From Streptomyces showdoensis (GTDB taxonomy: Bacteria > Actinomycetota > Actinomycetes > Streptomycetales > Streptomycetaceae), in assembly GCF_039535475.1 (NCBI RefSeq), contig NZ_BAAAXG010000012.1, forward strand, positions 372,001 through 436,000: 64,000 nt of DNA, read 5' to 3'. The stretch's first letter is position 1; every line of letters begins with the position of its first letter. The notes under the pieces were generated by a model. It did not search any database, had not been told where the DNA came from, and saw nothing but the letters and a program-made list of their open reading frames with translations. The position numbers and the translations under genes were made by a program. This document shows, piece after piece, positions 17,353 through 25,242 of this stretch.

Positions 17353-18109
17353 GCTCCGCCCGGTCGTCCACCCCCCGGGTGTGAAGGACCGGCGGAGCGG
17401 CGAACACTGGGGCGGCCGCCTCTACATGCGGGAGATCTCGCTGCGGATCACCCGCCAGCTGGCGAACACCCGCGTCACGCCGAACCAGCTGACGTACCTG
17501 ATGACCCTGGCCGGTGTGCTCGCCGCCCCCGCCCTGCTGATCCCCGGGATCCCCGGGGCGCTGCTCGGCGTGCTCATGGTCCAGCTCTACCTGCTCCTCG
17601 ACTGCGTCGACGGCGAGCTGGCCCGCTGGAAGAAGCAGTACTCGCTGGCCGGCGTCTACCTGGACCGGGTCGGCGCCTACCTGTGCGACGCGGCCGTCCT
17701 GGTCGGCTTCGGCCTGCGCGCCGCCGACCTGTGGGGCAGCGGCCGGATCGACTGGCTGTGGGCCTTCCTCGGCACGCTCGCCGCGCTCGGCGCCATCCTG
17801 ATCAAGGCCGAGACCGACCTGGTCGGCCTCGCCCGGCACCAGGGCGGACTGCCGCCGGTCAAGGAGTCGGCGTCCGAGCCGCGCTCCTCCGGCATGGCGC
17901 TGGCCCGCCGGGCGGCCGGAGCGCTCAAGTTCCACCGGCTGATCCTCGGGATCGAGGCCTCCCTGCTGATCCTGGTGCTCGCGGTCGCCGACCAGGTCCG
18001 GGGCGACCTGTTCTTCTCGCGGCTCGGCGTCGCCGTGCTCGCCGGCATCGCGCTCCTGCAGACCGTGCTGCACCTGGTGTCGATCCTGGCCTCCAGCAGG
18101 CTGAAGTGA
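17330..18109 (+). CDS. CDP-alcohol phosphatidyltransferase family membrane protein, motif variant
   Basis: 259 residues, several hydrophobic helices. The signature region reads DCVDGELARW, eight residues, G, then YLDRVGAYLCD. It matches the family pattern except the fourth Asp, where Ala is present. That Asp is generally considered catalytic, so this paralogue may use a shifted acidic residue (a Cys-Asp pair lies a few residues on) or serve another role. The N-terminal part (LRITRQLANTRVTPNQLTYLM) matches the amphipathic helix before TM1. ATG at 17330 lies inside the previous gene. Context suggests it works with the first phosphatidyltransferase in the same pathway. Confidence 0.88.
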   Translation: MQKPSVAELRPVVHPPGVKDRRSGEHWGGRLYMREISLRITRQLANTRVTPNQLTYLMTLAGVLAAPALLIPGIPGALLGVLMVQLYLLLDCVDGELARWKKQYSLAGVYLDRVGAYLCDAAVLVGFGLRAADLWGSGRIDWLWAFLGTLAALGAILIKAETDLVGLARHQGGLPPVKESASEPRSSGMALARRAAGALKFHRLILGIEASLLILVLAVADQVRGDLFFSRLGVAVLAGIALLQTVLHLVSILASSRLK

Positions 18110-18120
18110 GGGCCGCGACC

Positions 18121-19005
18121 GTGACCGAGCCGATGAAGCTGGGCGCCGTCGTCATCACGATGGGCAACCGGCCCGACGACCTGCGGGCCCTGCTCGACTC
18201 GGTCGCCGGGCAGGACGGCCCGCCGGTCGAGGTCGTGGTCGTCGGCCAGGGCGTCGAGATCACCGACGTACCCGAGGGCGTCCGCACGGTCTGCCTGCCG
18301 GAGAACGTCGGCATCCCGGCCGGCCGCAACGTCGGCATCGAGGCCTTCGGCCCCGGCGGCACCGACGTCGACGCGCTGCTCTTCCTCGACGACGACGGCC
18401 TGCTCGCCAACGCCGACACCGCGGAACTGGTCCGCCAGGCCTTCACGGCCGATCCGAAGCTGGGCATCATCAGCTTCCGGATCGCCGACCCGGAGACCGG
18501 GCTCACCCAGCGCCGGCACGTGCCGCGGCTGCGCGCCTCGGACCCGATGCGCTCCTCGCGGGTGACCACCTTCCTCGGTGGCGCCAACGCCGTGCGCACC
18601 AAGGTCTTCGCCGAGGTGGGCGGTCTTCCGGACGCGTTCTTCTACGCGCACGAGGAGACCGATCTGGCCTGGCGGGCGCTCGACGCCGACTGGATGATCG
18701 ACTACCGTTCCGACATGGTGCTGCTGCACCCCACCACCCCGCCGTCCCGGCACGCGACGTACCACTTCAACGTGGCCCGCAACCGCGTGTGGCTGGCACG
18801 TCGCAATCTGCCCGCACCCCTGGTGCCGGCCTATCTCGGCGTCTGGCTGCTCCTCACCCTGGCACGGCGACCCTCCGTATCCGCGCTCAAGGCCTGGTTC
18901 GGCGGTTTCCGGGAGGGCTGGACCGCCCCCTGCGGGCCCCGGAACCCCATGAGGTGGCGTACGGTGTGGCGGCTGACCCGACTGGGTCGCCCGCCCGTGG
19001 TCTGA
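18121..19005 (+). CDS. Glycosyltransferase family 2
   Basis: About 294 residues with a GT-A fold: VVITMGNRPDDLRALLDSV nucleotide-binding start, PENVGIPAGRNVGIE, the LFLDDDG metal-binding motif, GGANAVRTKVF and the HEETDLAWR acceptor segment, typical of rhamnosyl- and other wall-polymer glycosyltransferases. The C-terminus is hydrophobic then basic, suggesting membrane association. GTG at 18121 has GAGGG seven bases upstream; a GTG overlapping the upstream stop (18106) is the alternative. Placed between the phosphatidyltransferase and ABC exporter genes, it probably adds a sugar to the polymer or lipid made here. Donor sugar unknown. Confidence 0.9.
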   Translation: MTEPMKLGAVVITMGNRPDDLRALLDSVAGQDGPPVEVVVVGQGVEITDVPEGVRTVCLPENVGIPAGRNVGIEAFGPGGTDVDALLFLDDDGLLANADTAELVRQAFTADPKLGIISFRIADPETGLTQRRHVPRLRASDPMRSSRVTTFLGGANAVRTKVFAEVGGLPDAFFYAHEETDLAWRALDADWMIDYRSDMVLLHPTTPPSRHATYHFNVARNRVWLARRNLPAPLVPAYLGVWLLLTLARRPSVSALKAWFGGFREGWTAPCGPRNPMRWRTVWRLTRLGRPPVV

Positions 19006-19056
19006 CATCGTGGTACCCGACTTGCCGCGCATCTTGAACACGAAAGTTTTCGACTT

Positions 19057-19986
19057 GTGAGTGACACATCCCAGGACGGTGGGGTCGTGACGAGCACCCG
19101 GCCGTCCGCAGACGACGGCCTGAGCGCGGCCGAGCTGGCCGCCAAGCACGGCCTCTCGGTCAGCGGCGCCCGGCCGGGGCTCGCGGAGTACGTCCGCCAG
19201 CTGTGGGGCCGCCGGCACTTCATCCTGGCCTTCTCCCAGGCGAAGCTCACCGCGCAGTACAGCCAGGCGAAGCTGGGCCAGGTGTGGCAGGTGGTCACCC
19301 CCCTGCTCAACGCGATGGTCTACTTCCTGATCTTCGGCCTGATCCTCGAAGCGGACCGGGGCATGTCACGGTCCGTGTACATCCCGTTCCTGGTGACGGG
19401 CGTGTTCGTGTTCACCTTCACCCAGAGCTCCGTGATGGCCGGCGTCCGCGCGATCTCCGGCAACCTCGGCCTGGTGCGGGCGCTGCACTTCCCCCGGGCC
19501 TCGCTGCCGATCTCCTTCTGTCTCCAGCAGCTCCAGCAGCTGCTGTTCTCGATGGTCGTGCTGGTCGTCATCGCGGTCGCCTTCGGCAGCTACCCGTCGG
19601 CGTCCTGGCTGCTGCTCGTCCCGGCCCTGGTGCTCCAGTTCGTCTTCAACGCCGGCCTCGCCATGATCGTGGCGCGGATGGGCGCCAAGACCCCGGACCT
19701 GGCGCAGCTGATGCCGTTCATCATGCGCACCTGGATGTACGCCTCCGGCGTCATGTTCTCCATCCCGGTGATGCTGGAGGACAAGCCGGCCTGGCTGTCC
19801 GACCTGCTCCAGTACAACCCGGCCGCCCTCCACATGGACCTGGTCCGGTTCGCGCTCATCGACGGCTACGGTGGGTCCAACCTTCCGCCGCACGTCTGGT
19901 TCGTGACCCTCGCCTGGTCCGTCGTGATCGGCGTGGGGGGCTTCGTCTACTTCTGGAAGGCCGAGGAGAGGTACGGCCGTGGCTGA
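19057..19986 (+). CDS. TagG/RfbA-type ABC-2 transporter permease
   Basis: 309 residues: a 60-residue cytoplasmic N-terminus, the interface helix (FSQAKLTAQYSQAKLGQVWQVVTPLLNA), then six hydrophobic segments. This matches ABC-2 permeases exporting teichoic acids, O-antigens and other undecaprenyl-linked or lipid-linked polymers. GTG at 19057. The ATPase gene overlaps its end by eight bases. The exporter closes the operon, so the product of the upstream enzymes is probably finished in the cytoplasm and then flipped out. Confidence 0.92.
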   Translation: MSDTSQDGGVVTSTRPSADDGLSAAELAAKHGLSVSGARPGLAEYVRQLWGRRHFILAFSQAKLTAQYSQAKLGQVWQVVTPLLNAMVYFLIFGLILEADRGMSRSVYIPFLVTGVFVFTFTQSSVMAGVRAISGNLGLVRALHFPRASLPISFCLQQLQQLLFSMVVLVVIAVAFGSYPSASWLLLVPALVLQFVFNAGLAMIVARMGAKTPDLAQLMPFIMRTWMYASGVMFSIPVMLEDKPAWLSDLLQYNPAALHMDLVRFALIDGYGGSNLPPHVWFVTLAWSVVIGVGGFVYFWKAEERYGRG

Positions 19987-20767
19987 CCACGACACCGAGG
20001 GCCGGGTGCCCACCGTCATCGCGGACGACGTCCACATCGTCTACCGCGTCAACGGCGCGGGCGGCGGCAAGGGCAGCGCCACCGCCGCCCTGAGCCGCAT
20101 CATCAAGCGGAAGAAGGGCGACGCCGAGCGCGGCGTGCGCAAGGTGCACGCGGTGCGCGGCGTCTCCTTCACCGCGTACCGGGGCGAGGCCATCGGACTG
20201 ATCGGCACCAACGGCTCCGGCAAGTCGACCCTGCTGCGCGCCATCGCGGGCCTGCTGCCCACCGAGAGCGGCAAGGTCTACACCGACGGCCAGCCCTCGC
20301 TGCTCGGCGTCAACGCGGCGCTGATGAGCGACCTGACCGGCGAGCGCAACGTGATCCTCGGCGGCCTCGCCATGGGCATGAGCCGCGAAGAGGTCAAGAG
20401 CCGTTATCAGGACATCGTCGACTTCTCCGGGATCAACGAGAAGGGCGACTTCATCTCGCTCCCGATGCGGACCTACTCGTCCGGCATGGGTGCCCGGCTC
20501 CGCTTCGCCATCGCCGCCGCCAAGCAGCACGACGTCCTCATGATCGACGAGGCCCTGGCGACCGGCGACCGCAAGTTCCAGATCCGCTCCGAGCAGCGGA
20601 TCCGCGAGCTGCGCAAGGAGGCCGGCACCGTCTTCCTGGTCAGCCACAGCAACAAGTCGATCAGGGACACCTGCGACCGCGTGCTCTGGCTGGAGAAGGG
20701 CGAGCTGCTCATGGACGGCCCGACCGACGAGGTCATCGCCGCCTACGAGCGCGAGACCGGCAAGTAG
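19979..20767 (+). CDS. TagH/RfbB-type ABC transporter ATP-binding protein
   Basis: 262 residues, one ABC ATPase domain: Walker A GTNGSGKST (about 79-87), signature YSSGMGARLRFAIA, Walker B VLMIDEALATGD and the switch His in VSHSN. The wide first loop and short C-terminus match ATPases of polysaccharide exporters without an added carbohydrate-binding domain. GTG at 19979 is preceded by GAGGAGAGG. It is the last gene of the seven-gene cluster and is followed by a hairpin terminator with a T5 tract. Confidence 0.94.
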   Translation: MADHDTEGRVPTVIADDVHIVYRVNGAGGGKGSATAALSRIIKRKKGDAERGVRKVHAVRGVSFTAYRGEAIGLIGTNGSGKSTLLRAIAGLLPTESGKVYTDGQPSLLGVNAALMSDLTGERNVILGGLAMGMSREEVKSRYQDIVDFSGINEKGDFISLPMRTYSSGMGARLRFAIAAAKQHDVLMIDEALATGDRKFQIRSEQRIRELRKEAGTVFLVSHSNKSIRDTCDRVLWLEKGELLMDGPTDEVIAAYERETGK

Positions 20768-20795
20768 CACCCCCGGGTTCCCGGGACGCGACGCG

Positions 20796-20838
20796 GCCGC
20801 CCCACCGGTATGACCGGTGCGGGCGGCTGACGCTTTTT
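20796..20838 (+). terminator. Intrinsic terminator of the phospho-polymer operon
   Basis: Arms 20796-20809 and 20813-20827 pair with a single bulged base around an ATG loop, followed by TTTTT at 20834-20838. A T tract is uncommon in this genome, making this a convincing intrinsic terminator. Confidence 0.88.
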
Positions 20839-20895
20839 GCGCGTGGCGGGACCGCCCGGAATGTTCATGCGGTCAACATCGGGCAGGATGAGCAC

Positions 20896-21552
20896 ATGCC
20901 AGCGATCTCGGGAGGCAAGACCTACCACCACGGCGACCTGCGCAACGCCCTCATCTGCGCGGCCGTCGACCTCGCCACCGAAGGAGGCCCCGAGCGGGTC
21001 GTGCTGCGCGAGGCGGCCCGGCGGGTCGGCGTCTCGCCCACCGCGGCCTACCGGCACTTCGACGGCCGCGGCGAGCTCCTCGCGGCGGTCCGGGACCACG
21101 CCCGCCGCGCCCTCGCCGACTCCATGGAACGGGCCGCCGTCCGGGCCCCCGGGGCCGACGACCCGGCGCTCGCCGCCGAGTCCCGGCTCGCCGCCCTCTG
21201 CCGCGGCTACGTGGCCTTCGCCGTCGACCAGCCCGGCCTCTACCGGTCGGCCTTCAGCACCCCCCGTACGGCCTCCGCGGCCGGCTCGGGCGACAGCGGT
21301 CCCGAGGCCGAGGGCGGCTGCGTCGAGGTGCGCGCCTTCACCCTGCTCGCCGACGCCCTCGACGCCCTCGCGGCGACCGCCCGGCCGCCGCGGGTGCCCC
21401 GCCCGGCCGCCGAGGCCGCCGCGTGGTCGGCCGTGCACGGACTGTCACTCCTGCTGCTCGACGGCCCCCTGCGCCGGCTGCCGGCCCAGCGCCGTGCCGA
21501 CGTCGTCGAGTCCACCCTCGCCATGGTGGTCTCCGGGACCCGCGCGCCATGA
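20896..21552 (+). CDS. TetR family regulator with WHG C-terminal domain
   Basis: 218 residues. Residues about 10-60 are a TetR HTH (KTYHHGDLRNALICAAVDL, then VVLREAARRVGVSPTAAYRHF). The C-terminal ligand domain shows the AWSAVHGLSLLLLDG segment that names the WHG type. ATG at 20896 follows a GGATGAG. The gene lies alone between the polymer-operon terminator and the hopanoid operon, transcribed toward the latter. Which of the two it controls, if either, is open; I found no palindromic site good enough to decide. Confidence 0.92.
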   Translation: MPAISGGKTYHHGDLRNALICAAVDLATEGGPERVVLREAARRVGVSPTAAYRHFDGRGELLAAVRDHARRALADSMERAAVRAPGADDPALAAESRLAALCRGYVAFAVDQPGLYRSAFSTPRTASAAGSGDSGPEAEGGCVEVRAFTLLADALDALAATARPPRVPRPAAEAAAWSAVHGLSLLLLDGPLRRLPAQRRADVVESTLAMVVSGTRAP

Positions 21553-21805
21553 GGGTCAAGGGAACGTCAACTACCGCCGCGTACGGGAAGGTTGGGAGCA
21601 CCTCCCGCGTTGTCGCGGAGCGCCCGGCCCCCGGGCGCGGCCCGGAGTCCCGTACGACGTAAGCTGGACCGGTCTGTTTCGCGGCAAGTGGGGTGATACC
21701 CCTCGGCGCCCCGACCGCCGGGCGGTGAGCCACGGGCAGAGGTCGGCGGCGTGTCCGAAATAGGATGGATTGGATCCGCAGTGTAGAACGGGAGATGTGA
21801 CGGCC
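21553..21805. other. Leader and promoter region of the hopanoid operon
   Basis: 253 bp without a supported gene, between the TetR stop and the 20-codon leader ORF. Part is less GC-rich (AAATAGGATGGATTGG near 21758-21773), which could hold a -10 element. I see no clear -35/-10 pair, RNA element or palindrome. Confidence 0.4.
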
Positions 21806-21868
21806 ATGACGCAGAATCTCCAGCTCCACGAGGGTGTCGCCGTCCTCGCGTCGGGCAGCGGCCGGTGA
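21806..21868 (+). CDS. 20-residue leader ORF coupled to hpnC
   Basis: ATG at 21806 opens MTQNLQLHEGVAVLASGSGR, and its TGA overlaps the GTG of hpnC in a GTGA junction. GGGAG lies about 11 bases upstream of the ATG, whereas hpnC has no good ribosome site of its own within this overlap. The arrangement predicts that hpnC translation depends on translation of this leader. No homology recognised; it may be a pure coupling device or a small protein. Confidence 0.5.
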   Translation: MTQNLQLHEGVAVLASGSGR

Positions 21869-22785
21869 CGGGAACCCGGCAGGTGCACCCCGACACCTCC
21901 TCGCGCACGACGCTCGGCAAGGCCGCGGACGAGAACTTCCCCGTGGCCCCCTTCTTCCTGCCACGCGCCTGGCGCGACGACCTGATGGCCGTCTACGGCT
22001 TCGCCCGGCTCGTCGACGACATCGGCGACGGCGACCTCGCCCCCGGCGGCGCCGACGCCCGCCTGCTCGGCGTCGCACCCGAGCGGGCCGACGACCGGCT
22101 CGCGATGCTCGACGCCTTCGAGACCGACCTGCTGCGCGTCTTCGCCCCCGCCGACGGCGAGCCGCGCCACCCGCTGCTGCGGGCCCTGCGTCCCACCGTC
22201 GAGCGGTGCCGGCTCACCCCCGGGCCGTTCCTCGGCCTCGTCGCCGCCAACCGGCAGGACCAGCTGGTCCGTCGCTACGAGAGCTACGACGAGCTCCTCG
22301 CCTACTGCGAGCTCTCCGCCAACCCCGTCGGCCGGCTCGTGCTCGCCATCACCGGCACCGCCACCCCCGAACGACTGCGCCGCTCCGACGAGATCTGCAC
22401 CGCGCTGCAGATCGTCGAGCACCTCCAGGACGTCGCCGAGGACCTGGCGCGCGACCGGATCTACCTGCCCGCCGAGGACATGAAGCGTTTCCACGTCACC
22501 GAGGACGACCTGGCCCGGCCCACCGCCGGCGCCTCGGTCCGCGCCCTGATCGCCTTCGAGGCCGACCGGGCCCGCGCCCTGCTCGACGCGGGCGCCCCGC
22601 TGGTCGGCAGCGTCCGCGGCCGGCTGCGGCTGCTGCTCGCCGGGTTCACCGCCGGGGGGTACGCGGCGCTGGACGCCGTCGCCGGCGCCGGCTACGACGT
22701 CCTGCCCGGGCCGCCGAAGGCCGCCAAACCGAGTCTGATGCGCCGGGCGGGTGCCGTCCTGCTCACGGCACGGAGAGAGGGGTGA
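21865..22785 (+). CDS. hpnC: Squalene synthase HpnC
   Basis: 306 residues of the squalene/phytoene synthase fold. The first acidic motif is FARLVDDIGD, and the second is HLQDVAEDLARDRIYLPAEDM, matching the two Asp-rich Mg sites. In hopanoid loci HpnC converts presqualene diphosphate to hydroxysqualene. It is the first enzyme gene of the operon, and its stop overlaps the GTG of hpnD. The order hpnC-hpnD-hpnE is the usual three-step replacement for eukaryotic squalene synthase. Cytoplasmic or membrane-associated. Confidence 0.94.
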   Translation: MTGTRQVHPDTSSRTTLGKAADENFPVAPFFLPRAWRDDLMAVYGFARLVDDIGDGDLAPGGADARLLGVAPERADDRLAMLDAFETDLLRVFAPADGEPRHPLLRALRPTVERCRLTPGPFLGLVAANRQDQLVRRYESYDELLAYCELSANPVGRLVLAITGTATPERLRRSDEICTALQIVEHLQDVAEDLARDRIYLPAEDMKRFHVTEDDLARPTAGASVRALIAFEADRARALLDAGAPLVGSVRGRLRLLLAGFTAGGYAALDAVAGAGYDVLPGPPKAAKPSLMRRAGAVLLTARREG

Positions 22786-23735
22786 TCCGGACCGTGGAGG
22801 AACAGCCGCAGCCGTCCGCACCGGTACAGGCCGCGTACAGCTACTGCGAGGCCGTGACCGGGCAGCAGGCCCGCAACTTCGCGTACGGGATCCGACTCCT
22901 GCCGATCGACAAGCGGCAGGCCATGTCGGCGCTCTACGCCTTCTCGCGCCGCGTCGACGACATCGGCGACGGGCCGCTCGCGCCCGAGGAGAAGGACCGG
23001 CGCCTGGAGGCGACCCGGGCGCTGCTCGGCCGCGTCCGCGCCGGCGAGGTCGAGGAGGACGACACCGACCCGGTCGCCGTCGCCCTCGCCGACGCTGCCC
23101 GCCGCTTCCCGATCCCGCTCGGCGGGCTCGACGAACTCATCGACGGCGTCCTCATGGACGTGCGCGGCGAGACCTACGAGACCTGGGACGACCTCAAGGT
23201 CTACTGCCGCTGCGTCGCCGGGGCCATCGGCCGGCTCTCGCTCGGCGTCTTCGGCACCCAGCCCGGCGCCCACGGCGCCGACCGGGCCGGCGAGTACGCC
23301 GACACCCTGGGGCTCGCCCTCCAGCTGACCAACATCCTCCGGGACGTACGGGAGGACGCCGGCAACGGGCGCACCTACCTGCCCGCCGACGACCTGGCCA
23401 AGTTCGGCTGCTCCGACGGCTTCGGCAGCGACACCCCGCCCGCCGGCAGCGACTTCGACGGGCTCGTCCACTACGAAGTGCGGCGCGCCCGGGCGCTGTT
23501 CGCCGAGGGGTACCGGCTGCTGCCCATGCTGGACCGGCGCAGCGGCGCCTGTGTCGCCGCCATGGCCGGGATCTACCGACGGCTGCTCGACCGCATCGAG
23601 CGCGACCCCTCCGCGGTGCTGCGCGGCCGGGTCTCGCTCCCCGGGCGCGAGAAGGCCTACGTCGCGGTGCGGGGCCTGTCGGGGCTCGACGCCCGGCACA
23701 TCTCGCGGCGGACCACCGTCAGGAGGCCGGCGTGA
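22782..23735 (+). CDS. hpnD: Presqualene diphosphate synthase HpnD
   Basis: 317 residues, same fold as HpnC: AYCEAV-like start YSYCEAVTG, FSRRVDDIGD (first Asp motif), CRCVAGAIGRLSLGVFG, and LTNILRDVREDAGNGRTYLP (second Asp motif). HpnD condenses two farnesyl diphosphates to presqualene diphosphate, the entry step. GTG at 22782 overlaps the hpnC stop; a GTG four codons later is possible and would have better spacing from GAGAGG. A 29-codon ORF overlaps its stop (GTGA) before hpnE. Confidence 0.94.
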   Translation: MIRTVEEQPQPSAPVQAAYSYCEAVTGQQARNFAYGIRLLPIDKRQAMSALYAFSRRVDDIGDGPLAPEEKDRRLEATRALLGRVRAGEVEEDDTDPVAVALADAARRFPIPLGGLDELIDGVLMDVRGETYETWDDLKVYCRCVAGAIGRLSLGVFGTQPGAHGADRAGEYADTLGLALQLTNILRDVREDAGNGRTYLPADDLAKFGCSDGFGSDTPPAGSDFDGLVHYEVRRARALFAEGYRLLPMLDRRSGACVAAMAGIYRRLLDRIERDPSAVLRGRVSLPGREKAYVAVRGLSGLDARHISRRTTVRRPA

Positions 23736-23821
23736 GGCCGGCCGCGGACCGGGCGCGGACAACCCGTGCCGCCCGTTCCGCGTCCCTGACCATGACGTTC
23801 GCAGGGGAGGCTGCCGCATGA
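23732..23821 (+). CDS. 29-residue coupled ORF between hpnD and hpnE (DUF6380-like candidate)
   Basis: GTG at 23732 overlaps the hpnD stop, and the TGA at 23819-23821 overlaps the hpnE ATG, so it is joined on both sides. The peptide is basic with a RAARSASLTMTF core and GEAAA end. From memory, Streptomyces hopanoid loci carry a small protein of the DUF6380 kind here with a similar Arg-rich/SLT pattern; the match is weak and unverified. The double overlap is the main evidence that it is translated. Confidence 0.5.
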   Translation: MRPAADRARTTRAARSASLTMTFAGEAAA

Positions 23822-25242
23822 CCGCCGATCAGCGCTGGGCCACGGCCGGGGACACCGCCGTCGGCGGCGGCCCGCGGCCGCACGCCGTCGTGGTCGGCGG
23901 CGGCCTCGCCGGCGTCACCAGCGCCCTCCAGCTGGCCGACGCCGGGGTGCGGGTCACCCTGCTGGAAGGGCGCCCCCGGCTGGGCGGCCTCGCCTTCTCG
24001 TTCAAGCGCGGCGAGCTCACCGTCGACAACGGCCAGCACGTCTACCTGCGCTGCTGCACCGCCTACCGCTGGTTCCTCGACCGCGTCGAAGGCGCCCACC
24101 TCGCGCCCGTGCAGTCCCGGCTCGACGTGCCCGTGCTCGACGTCGGCCACCCGGCCGGGCCCCGGCTCGGACGGCTGCGGCGCACCGGCCTTCCGGTGCC
24201 CCTGCACCTCGCCAGGAGCCTCGCAACCTATCCGCACCTCTCGCTCGCCGAACGGGCGAGCGTCGGACGGGCCGCGCTCGCCCTCAGGAAGCTCGACCCC
24301 GCCGACCCCGCCCTCGACGGGATCGACTTCGCGACCTGGCTCGGCCGCCACGGGCAGTCCCCCCGCACCGTCGAGGCGCTGTGGGACCTCGTGGGCGTCG
24401 CCACCCTCAACGCCACCGCGCCGCACGCCTCCATGGGGCTCGCCGCGATGGTCTTCAAGACCGGCCTCCTCTCCGAGCCCGGCGCCGCCGACATCGGCTG
24501 GGCGCACGTCCCGCTCGGCGAGCTGCACGACACCCTCGCCCGCAAGGCCCTGGACACGGCCGGGGTGCGCGTCGAGGTGCGCGCCAAGGCCGAGCGGATC
24601 CTCCGGAACGACGGCGGCGGCTGGAGCGTCCACACCGCAGGGGAGACCCTGGAGGCCGACACCGTCGTCCTCGCCGTACCGCAGCGCGAGACCCGCGAGC
24701 TGCTGCCCGACGGGGCGCTCGACGACCCCGACAGGCTGCTCGACATCGGCACCGCGCCCATCCTCAACCTGCACGTCGTCTACGACCGCAAGGTGCTGCG
24801 GCAGCCCTTCTTCACCGCGCTCGGCTCCCCGGTCCAGTGGGTCTTCGACCGCACCGAGTCCTCCGGCCTGACCGGCGGCGGCCAGTACCTCGCCGTCTCC
24901 CAGTCCGCCGCCCAGGACGACATCGACGAGCCCGTCGCCGCGCTCCGCGAGCGCTACCTCCCGGAGCTGGAGCGGCTGCTGCCCGCCGCCCGCGGCGCCG
25001 GGATCCGCGACTTCTTCGTCACGCGGGAGCGCACCGCGACCTTCGCCCCGACCCCCGGCGTCGGGCGGCTCCGCCCCGGCGCCCGCACCCACGCCCCGGG
25101 CCTGTACCTGGCCGGCGCGTGGACCGCCACCGGCTGGCCCGCGACCATGGAGGGTGCGGTCCGCAGCGGCTTCAGCGCCGCGGGCGCCGCGCTCTCCGCC
25201 CTCGGCCGCCGTTACGACCATCCGCTGCAGGAGGCGGCATGA
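23818..25242 (+). CDS. hpnE: Hydroxysqualene dehydroxylase HpnE
   Basis: 474 residues of the amine-oxidase-like FAD family: VVVGGGLAGVTSALQLADAG (FAD-binding, about 23-42), LLEGRPRLGGLAFSF, and the C-terminal FAD segment LYLAGAWTATGWPATMEGAVRSG. HpnE reduces hydroxysqualene to squalene, completing the HpnCDE route. ATG at 23818 overlaps the tiny upstream ORF (ATGA), with GGGGAGG seven bases upstream. Its stop overlaps the ATG at 25239 of the polyprenyl synthase gene. Confidence 0.94.
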   Translation: MTADQRWATAGDTAVGGGPRPHAVVVGGGLAGVTSALQLADAGVRVTLLEGRPRLGGLAFSFKRGELTVDNGQHVYLRCCTAYRWFLDRVEGAHLAPVQSRLDVPVLDVGHPAGPRLGRLRRTGLPVPLHLARSLATYPHLSLAERASVGRAALALRKLDPADPALDGIDFATWLGRHGQSPRTVEALWDLVGVATLNATAPHASMGLAAMVFKTGLLSEPGAADIGWAHVPLGELHDTLARKALDTAGVRVEVRAKAERILRNDGGGWSVHTAGETLEADTVVLAVPQRETRELLPDGALDDPDRLLDIGTAPILNLHVVYDRKVLRQPFFTALGSPVQWVFDRTESSGLTGGGQYLAVSQSAAQDDIDEPVAALRERYLPELERLLPAARGAGIRDFFVTRERTATFAPTPGVGRLRPGARTHAPGLYLAGAWTATGWPATMEGAVRSGFSAAGAALSALGRRYDHPLQEAA

